Source: Acidobacteriota bacterium
GTDB lineage: Bacteria > Acidobacteriota > Terriglobia > Terriglobales > Acidobacteriaceae
Assembly: GCA_021779695.1 (NCBI GenBank)
Contig: JAJYAE010000043.1
Coordinates: forward strand, 1-18,922
DNA length: 18,922 nt
Direction: 5' to 3'
Translations under genes and position numbers: made by a program
Shown: positions 14,623 to 18,922 of the stretch, piece by piece
How positions within the stretch are numbered: the stretch's first letter is position 1
Layout: each line of letters begins with the position of its first letter
The notes under the pieces: generated by a model
What the model was told of the DNA's origin: nothing
The model's database searches: none
What the model saw: only the letters and a program-made list of their open reading frames with translations

Positions 14623-15468
14623 ATGGATGGCACCTTGATCAGCAGTCAGAAGGCGACCCGGCAAGCGGGCGCGGCAGGGCATAGCTATCCGCCTGCCGTT
14701 CTGGGAAAGCAGAGCTTGACGGGCGAACAGGAACGGCTTCTGCTGGAGAATCTGCCGATCGTCCGCTTCCTGGCGCGCAGGATTCACGAGCGCTTGCCGC
14801 AACATGTCGACATCGAGGACCTGGTCTCGGCAGGCGTCGTAGGGCTCATTGACGCATTCACGAAATTTGATCCAGACAAGAAGGTTCAGTTCCGCAGTTA
14901 TGCGCAGTTTAGGATCCGAGGCGCCATTCTGGACAGCCTTCGCACCCTTGACTGGAGTCCACGCGATCTGCGCCGCAAGGGACGCGCTATTGAGGAAGCA
15001 ATTCGCACGCTGACGGCGCGCTTCGGCCGCCCCCCCGGAGAAGCCGACGTGGCTGCTCATCTTGGCATGGAGCTCGAGGAGTACCAATTACTCCTGGGCG
15101 AATTGAAGGGACTTGAAATCGGAACGCTGCACACGGAGCGCAACGAAGATTCCGGCGAAGAGGAATTGGCCTATATTCCAGGCCGTCCCGACGAAGATCC
15201 ACTGTTTCGCTGCCTGCGCGGTGAACTCGAGGAGAAATTGAGCCAGGCAATCGAGAACCTAGCGGACCGGGAGCGACTGGTGATGACTCTCTATTACTAC
15301 GAGGAAATGACGATGCGTGAAATTGGCCTGGCACTCGGCGTCGTGGAGTCACGCATATCGCAGATTCATGCTTCGGCTGTGCTGCACCTTCGAGCCGCAC
15401 TCAAGGATCTTGCCTCGTCGGCCACCTCGCGCCGCGGTCAGGCTGTGAGATCCGGCAATCTGAAGTGA
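14623..15468 (+). CDS. fliA: Flagellar sigma factor FliA (sigma-28, FliA/WhiG type)
   Basis: FliA directs RNA polymerase to late flagellar and chemotaxis promoters. The 281-residue protein has region 2 (LLLENLPIVRFLARRI at about 39-54, then DIEDLVSAGVVGLIDAFTKF and the -10-reading RSYAQFRIRGAILDSLRTLD). Region 3 has LTARFGRPPGEADVAAHLGM, and region 4 has a helix-turn-helix (MTMREIGLALGVVESRISQI). The DWSPRDLRRKGR linker after region 2 is typical of this group. ATG at 14623 was chosen for GGAGG four bases upstream; a GTG at 14590 has no site. The first 30 residues are a variable extension. It sits 78 bases after flhA; no anti-sigma gene (flgM) is in the window. Confidence 0.95.
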   Translation: MDGTLISSQKATRQAGAAGHSYPPAVLGKQSLTGEQERLLLENLPIVRFLARRIHERLPQHVDIEDLVSAGVVGLIDAFTKFDPDKKVQFRSYAQFRIRGAILDSLRTLDWSPRDLRRKGRAIEEAIRTLTARFGRPPGEADVAAHLGMELEEYQLLLGELKGLEIGTLHTERNEDSGEEELAYIPGRPDEDPLFRCLRGELEEKLSQAIENLADRERLVMTLYYYEEMTMREIGLALGVVESRISQIHASAVLHLRAALKDLASSATSRRGQAVRSGNLK

Positions 15469-15530
15469 ATGCGAATTAGCTGGAAAGAATTGTCTGACTG
15501 CTGCGCAGAGATTGCAGCGTAGGAGATTCC

Positions 15531-16499
15531 ATGGCGGAGAAGACTCTCGAGCAGAACGAGATTGACGCACTTTTTGAGGCTGCAACGACACAGAAACTGC
15601 GGGCCGCTCATGTTGAGCCGCGTCCGCGAGTCATTCCGTATCTCTATTCTTCAGCGGGACAGATCTCTACCGATCAACTGCGGGCCATCAGCCTGCTGAA
15701 TGATCTGTTTGCCCGCAACCTTACCCATAACCTGTCTGCGTGGCTTCGCACCCGATTCCAGGTCAATCTGGTCTCGGCCGAACAGATCCCTTTCAACGAG
15801 TTTCTACTTCGAATTCCGGAGATCAGCTATGTAGCCTCGGTACGTCTGGAACCGCTTGGTGCTTTGTCCGTCCTGCAGTTTGACCTGGGTCTCGCGCCGC
15901 CCATTATTGATCTTCTCCTGGGTGGCGAGGGGCAGGATGGACCGTTGCGCGAGCTGACGGACATCGAGGAATCCATTCTTGCCAGCGTGATTGAAGTTGT
16001 TTGTCGGGAGTTAACTGCGGCATGGCAGACCGTGGGCTTGAGCTTCAATTTCGAGCGCCGGCAGATGCAAACTCAGGTCGCGCGCATTATGTCTGTGAAC
16101 GAAAAGACGCTTTGTTTAAGTTTTGAGATTCGCATGCCTCACAGTTCGGGCCTTCTCAATCTGGCATTCCCTGCCATCGTGGCCAACACGATCCTGCGAC
16201 GCCTGACATCCGATTGGGGACGACGCAGGCGTCACGCGCCCGAGACTCGGGAACGGATCGAAGCGGCGGTGCGTCGCATTCATTTCGGCGGGTCACTGCA
16301 ACTTCCGGCCGTCCGGATCCAGGCAAGTGAGTTCGAAGATCTCAAGCCAGGATCTTTGATTCGATTTGCTCTACCTTCGCATTCCAAGCCCGAGTGGCGT
16401 GTCGGCGGGCAAAGGATCGCTAGTGCTCAGGCAATCCGACTTGGAAGCCATCGGGCCGTTCGACTGGAATCCTTGCCAGTGAAAGGAGAATCATCTTGA
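15531..16499 (+). CDS. fliM: Flagellar motor switch protein FliM
   Basis: FliM is the middle part of the C-ring; its N-terminus binds phosphorylated CheY to switch rotation. The 322-residue protein opens with the CheY-binding peptide LEQNEIDALFEAA (EIDALF at residues 10-15). A CheC-like middle domain follows (QISTDQLRAISLLNDLFARN and the surface loop LLGGEGQDGPLRELTDIEES), and the C-terminal SpoA domain begins near residue 240. A TAGGAG site precedes the ATG. The stop overlaps the next gene's TTG start as TTGA. Confidence 0.96.
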   Translation: MAEKTLEQNEIDALFEAATTQKLRAAHVEPRPRVIPYLYSSAGQISTDQLRAISLLNDLFARNLTHNLSAWLRTRFQVNLVSAEQIPFNEFLLRIPEISYVASVRLEPLGALSVLQFDLGLAPPIIDLLLGGEGQDGPLRELTDIEESILASVIEVVCRELTAAWQTVGLSFNFERRQMQTQVARIMSVNEKTLCLSFEIRMPHSSGLLNLAFPAIVANTILRRLTSDWGRRRRHAPETRERIEAAVRRIHFGGSLQLPAVRIQASEFEDLKPGSLIRFALPSHSKPEWRVGGQRIASAQAIRLGSHRAVRLESLPVKGESS

Positions 16500-17284
16500 G
16501 ATTTATGGACAGCTGGATTTCCGTTGCGCAGACGCTTTTTGCGCAGGCGCTCGTGGGAGAGCCCGAGCTGGTAGAGTCCGTCCCCAAGCCAACTTCAGGG
16601 GAACACTTCGGCCTCACATTCGAGGTGCGAGGCACGGAAGAAGCTCGCATTTCCGTGGTGCTGGATTCGGACCTTCTCGCACTTCCGCTGATGGGCGAGG
16701 GGATCGATCAGCGCAATGGCTGGGAGGAGTTGCTCCGCGAAATTGCGGAGGCCGCCGCCGGTGACTACCTGGCAAGAACGGGGAAGAGCTGCCGCGCAGA
16801 TCGGTTTACGGAAGCGCAGCCGCAAGGGGATGCCGTGCGCGCGCTTCAGCTCAGAATGTCCGCAGGCTCCTTTGCCATTCTGGTGCACGAGGAGCCTCTC
16901 ATCAGAACGCAAGTGTCAACTGAGGAGGATGGGGCAGCAGCGCACCATGCGGCTGGTATTCCGAAGGGTGATCTAAGGGAAACTCCTCCGGGAAAAGCTC
17001 TGATTCCCGATATCTCGCCAGGCCTCGATTTGCTGCTGGACGTCGAGTTAGAGGCAACCCTGCGATTTGGCTGCCGGGAGCTGCCTCTCGGCGAACTGCT
17101 CGAACTTGGACCGGGAGACGTCGTCGAGCTCGATCGGCATATCTCTGATCCCGTGGACTTGATCGTGGGCGACAAGATCGTTGCATACGGTGAAGTGGTT
17201 CTGATCAATGGAAATTTTGGGCTGCGTGTGACCGGAGTTTCAGAGCCGCGGAAGCGGCTGGAGAGTATTCGATGCCTGTTCTAA
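16496..17284 (+). CDS. FliN/FliY-like motor switch protein with long N-terminal domain
   Basis: A 262-residue protein with a typical FliN SpoA domain at about 177-250: LLLDVELEATLRFG, then LPLGELLELGPGDVVELDR and PVDLIVGDKIVAYGEVVLIN. FliN forms the base of the C-ring and docks the export ATPase complex. The first 170 residues are not found in ordinary short FliN. They look like an alpha/beta domain (ISVVLDSDLLALPLM, then GWEELLREIAEAAAGDYLA) that could be a CheC/CheX-related fold as in FliY, followed by an acidic and alanine-rich linker. I could not see the CheC phosphatase motif. TTG at 16496 is favoured by AAAGGAG seven bases before it and by the TTGA overlap with fliM; ATG at 16505 is the alternative. 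Confidence 0.88.
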   Translation: MRFMDSWISVAQTLFAQALVGEPELVESVPKPTSGEHFGLTFEVRGTEEARISVVLDSDLLALPLMGEGIDQRNGWEELLREIAEAAAGDYLARTGKSCRADRFTEAQPQGDAVRALQLRMSAGSFAILVHEEPLIRTQVSTEEDGAAAHHAAGIPKGDLRETPPGKALIPDISPGLDLLLDVELEATLRFGCRELPLGELLELGPGDVVELDRHISDPVDLIVGDKIVAYGEVVLINGNFGLRVTGVSEPRKRLESIRCLF

Positions 17285-18252
17285 TGCGCCGCAGCCAGCA
17301 AAGTTCATCCTGGCACCCGGTGGTCGAAGGCGAGAACTACGATTCGGATCACAGGACGGCGGAAGCTGGAGACGCGACCTTCTCCAATCAAGCGATTCGC
17401 GCGACATGGAGAACACGCATCCGAAGCAACATCGTGAGTCAGTGTGCCAATCCCACTTGTCGGACAAGCTGGTTGCAACTCTGGCGTGGCCGCTCCGTTC
17501 CGGTTTTTGAGAACGGTTGGACATGCTCGGCGGCCTGTACGTTGAGCCGAATGCGAGCGGCGCTTCGTCGTGAGCTCGATGACCGTGGTTCAAATCGCGA
17601 GGTTCATCGCCATCGCATCCCACTTGGGCTCCTGATGCTCGAACAGGGCTGGATCACTCCGCAGCAGCTACGCCAGGCACTGGATAAGCAAAGAGCAGCG
17701 GGCTCGGGCAGGCTGGGAGAATGGCTTGTACGGGATCGAGCTGTGAAGGAGGCCCACGTGACACGGGCCCTTGCGCTGCAGTGGAGTTGCCCGGTGCTTG
17801 AATCAGATGGGCGCGATCCGTCGTCCATGACAGTGGCCCTTCCGCGACTCTTTGTCGACGCCTTTGGCGCTCTCCCTCTCCGGCTCGCCAGCGGACGGAT
17901 TTTTTATTTTGGATTTGAACAGAGTCTTGACCGTGTCGTTGCGCGCGGGGCGGAACGAATGCTCGGACTCAGGGTCGAATGCGGCATCGTGCCCTCATCC
18001 GCATTTCGAATCAACCATCGCCGGATGCTCGACGCGGTATTTCCGCCGGTCGAATTGATTGAGGCGGCAACTGAATCCGCCGCCGCCTGTGCGCTTGCGC
18101 GCGCGCTCGAAAAGGCGCGCCCTTTGGCTTCGCGTCTTGTCCGAGTGCATGACTGCCTCTGGTTGCGCCTCTGGATCCGCCACAGCGAGGGGGCATTGCC
18201 CGAGAGAGAGGATGTTCGGGATGTCATCTGCTCAATTGAGGACGCAAGGTAG
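17272..18252 (+). CDS. Zinc-ribbon plus MshEN-like protein, candidate c-di-GMP receptor
   Basis: A 326-residue protein of unknown role. After a polar N-terminus there is a four-cysteine site, Cys58-x4-Cys63-x21-Cys85-x3-Cys89 (CANPTC and CSAAC), likely to bind zinc. Then comes a region matching the MshEN (type II secretion ATPase N-terminal) domain, with two 24-residue motifs of the pattern RLGxxhhxxG-x5-LxxxhxxQ. The first spans 117-140 (PLGLLMLEQGWITPQQLRQA and Gln140; Arg replaced by Pro117). The second spans 147-170 (RLGEWLVRDRAVKEAHVTRA and Gln170; second Gly replaced by Arg156). The beta part follows at 189-250 (LPRLFVDAFGALPLRL, then GRIFYFGFEQSLDRVV). No ATPase domain follows; the last 70 residues are helical. 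GGAG eight bases before the ATG at 17272 decides the start, overlapping fliN by 13 bases. In MshE-type proteins this fold binds cyclic di-GMP. Confidence 0.8.
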   Translation: MPVLMRRSQQSSSWHPVVEGENYDSDHRTAEAGDATFSNQAIRATWRTRIRSNIVSQCANPTCRTSWLQLWRGRSVPVFENGWTCSAACTLSRMRAALRRELDDRGSNREVHRHRIPLGLLMLEQGWITPQQLRQALDKQRAAGSGRLGEWLVRDRAVKEAHVTRALALQWSCPVLESDGRDPSSMTVALPRLFVDAFGALPLRLASGRIFYFGFEQSLDRVVARGAERMLGLRVECGIVPSSAFRINHRRMLDAVFPPVELIEAATESAAACALARALEKARPLASRLVRVHDCLWLRLWIRHSEGALPEREDVRDVICSIEDAR

Positions 18253-18313
18253 ACCGGTCACGACGAACCCTTGACGAACAATCGAACATAAGCCTCATGG
18301 AGTGAAGCAGACC

Positions 18314-18321
18314 GCCGATAA
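18314..18321 (+). promoter_or_regulatory. Possible sigma-28 -10 element before cheY
   Basis: GCCGATAA at 18314-18321 matches the -10 consensus of sigma-28 (FliA) promoters exactly. The expected TAAA at 15 bases upstream (18295-18298) is TCAT, so the -35 is missing. A start near 18328 would leave a leader of about 16 bases before cheY with a G-rich ribosome site. Weak evidence. Confidence 0.25.
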
Positions 18322-18343
18322 GGAGTCATGTGGGGGGACCGGA

Positions 18344-18727
18344 ATGGGCGAGGTGCAGGCTTTAATTGTAGATGACTCCTCAGTAATGCGTAAGATCATT
18401 GAACGTGCGCTGAGGCAATCAGGTCTGGACGCACTCGTCGTGCATGAAGCCTCCAGCGGTCTGGACGGTCTGGAAGTGCTCCGACAGCACTCTGTGCACG
18501 TCATTCTTTCCGACATCAACATGCCGTCGATGGACGGCCTGGAATTCCTTCGCCAGATTCAGTTGCAGCGACTGGCGCCGGGCATTCCGGTTGTGATGAT
18601 TACAACCGAGTCCAGCGAAGAACAGGTACGCCAGGCAATCCAATGCGGCGCACGTGGCTACATCCGAAAGCCATTCACTGCGGAGCAGGTAAAAGAGCGG
18701 GTTCTCCCGCTGCTGAACATCGATTAG
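18344..18727 (+). CDS. cheY: CheY-like chemotaxis response regulator
   Basis: A 127-residue single receiver domain. The acidic pocket is Asp10 and Asp11 (LIVDDSS), the phosphoacceptor is Asp57 (LSDINMPSMDG), the switch residues are Thr87 (MITTES) and Tyr106 (ARGYIRKPF), and the conserved lysine is Lys109. From Asp57 onward these numbers are the same as in Escherichia coli CheY, which supports the ATG at 18344; an upstream GTG at 18302 would add 14 polar residues. A G-rich stretch (18332-18337) is the nearest ribosome site. With fliM (CheY-binding peptide) just upstream and a CheX-like gene downstream, motor control is the likely job. No output domain is present. Confidence 0.9.
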   Translation: MGEVQALIVDDSSVMRKIIERALRQSGLDALVVHEASSGLDGLEVLRQHSVHVILSDINMPSMDGLEFLRQIQLQRLAPGIPVVMITTESSEEQVRQAIQCGARGYIRKPFTAEQVKERVLPLLNID

Positions 18728-18736
18728 ACCGGTTGC

Positions 18737-18777
18737 AGCGAGAGCGAGCCCGGGGATTGATGTACGGTGCTCTTGCT
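18737..18777. repeat. Inverted repeat after cheY
   Basis: AGCGAGAGCG (18737-18746) can pair with TGCTCTTGCT (18768-18777) over ten positions, two of them G-U, around a 21-base loop. It lies in the 90-base gap between cheY and the next gene. It could be a processing or partial termination hairpin; no T tract follows. Confidence 0.3.
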
Positions 18778-18817
18778 ATGCGAATGACCATGACCAGGAA
18801 TCAGTGAGGGAGCAAAG

Positions 18818-18922
18818 ATGGGGAAGGGGCAGTCGATGCGCGAATCGGTCCACGTGATTGCAGATCCTGGACATCTCGATGCAAGTGTGGAAGAGGTTCT
18901 TCGTCTGATGCTGGGGATTCAG
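18818..18922 (+). CDS. CheX-like chemotaxis protein (partial, 5' end only)
   Basis: Only the first 35 codons are in the window. ATG at 18818 follows GGGAG by six bases. The visible sequence ends ADPGHLDASVEEVLRLMLGI. The pattern of an early helix with VEEVLRLMLGI resembles the start of CheX/CheC-family CheY-phosphate phosphatases, which commonly begin with a helix ending in a similar MLG turn. The location immediately after cheY supports this. The phosphatase motif would lie outside the window, so the call is tentative. Confidence 0.5.
   Translation, partial: MGKGQSMRESVHVIADPGHLDASVEEVLRLMLGIQ

Noticed and set aside
1..18922. Mobile elements, tRNA, rRNA or CRISPR arrays
   Set aside because: No transposase or integrase frames, no regularly spaced repeats and no recognisable tRNA or rRNA segments were seen.

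Overview
The window looks like a chromosomal segment of an acidobacterium, probably class Terriglobia. This rests on the GC-rich base composition, the protein character and the style of the gene set; no rRNA or other phylogenetic marker is present, so the assignment is an inference. No tRNA, rRNA, CRISPR array, insertion sequence or phage gene was seen.

Left part (1-4247, minus strand): a tightly packed respiratory complex I operon transcribed right to left, in the order nuoA, nuoC, nuoD, a small unknown gene, nuoE, nuoF. nuoF runs off the left edge. Genes abut or overlap by a few bases. nuoB, which usually lies between nuoA and nuoC, is absent from this window. The 383-base region upstream of nuoA (4248-4630) holds a perfect TGTGA-N6-TCACA dyad of CRP type, placed well for a class II activated nuo promoter. 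It also holds a tandem 14-base operator-like repeat next to a divergent small gene.

Middle (4631-8623): a small unknown cytoplasmic protein and a secreted calcineurin-like phosphoesterase that appears translationally coupled to an 11-codon leader (both plus strand); then, on the minus strand, an isolated cytochrome c oxidase subunit III gene and the two-gene pdxS-pdxT operon for pyridoxal phosphate synthase.

Right part (8823-18922, plus strand): a large flagellar export, motor-switch and chemotaxis cluster. It runs SpoA/FliN-like gene, fliO-like, fliP, fliQ, fliR, flhB, flhA, fliA (sigma-28), fliM, a long fliN/fliY-like gene, a zinc-ribbon plus MshEN-like gene of undescribed role, cheY, and the start of a CheX-like gene. 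FliP/Q/R/FlhB/FlhA form the flagellar type III export gate, FliA drives late flagellar transcription, FliM and FliN form the switch, CheY-phosphate binds the FliM N-terminus, and a CheX-type phosphatase would reset CheY.

The most interesting element is the gene at 17272-18252. It joins a four-cysteine putative zinc site to a domain that matches the two-motif MshEN cyclic-di-GMP-binding fold without any ATPase domain, and it is translationally coupled to fliN and followed by cheY. It is a candidate second-messenger input to the flagellar motor.
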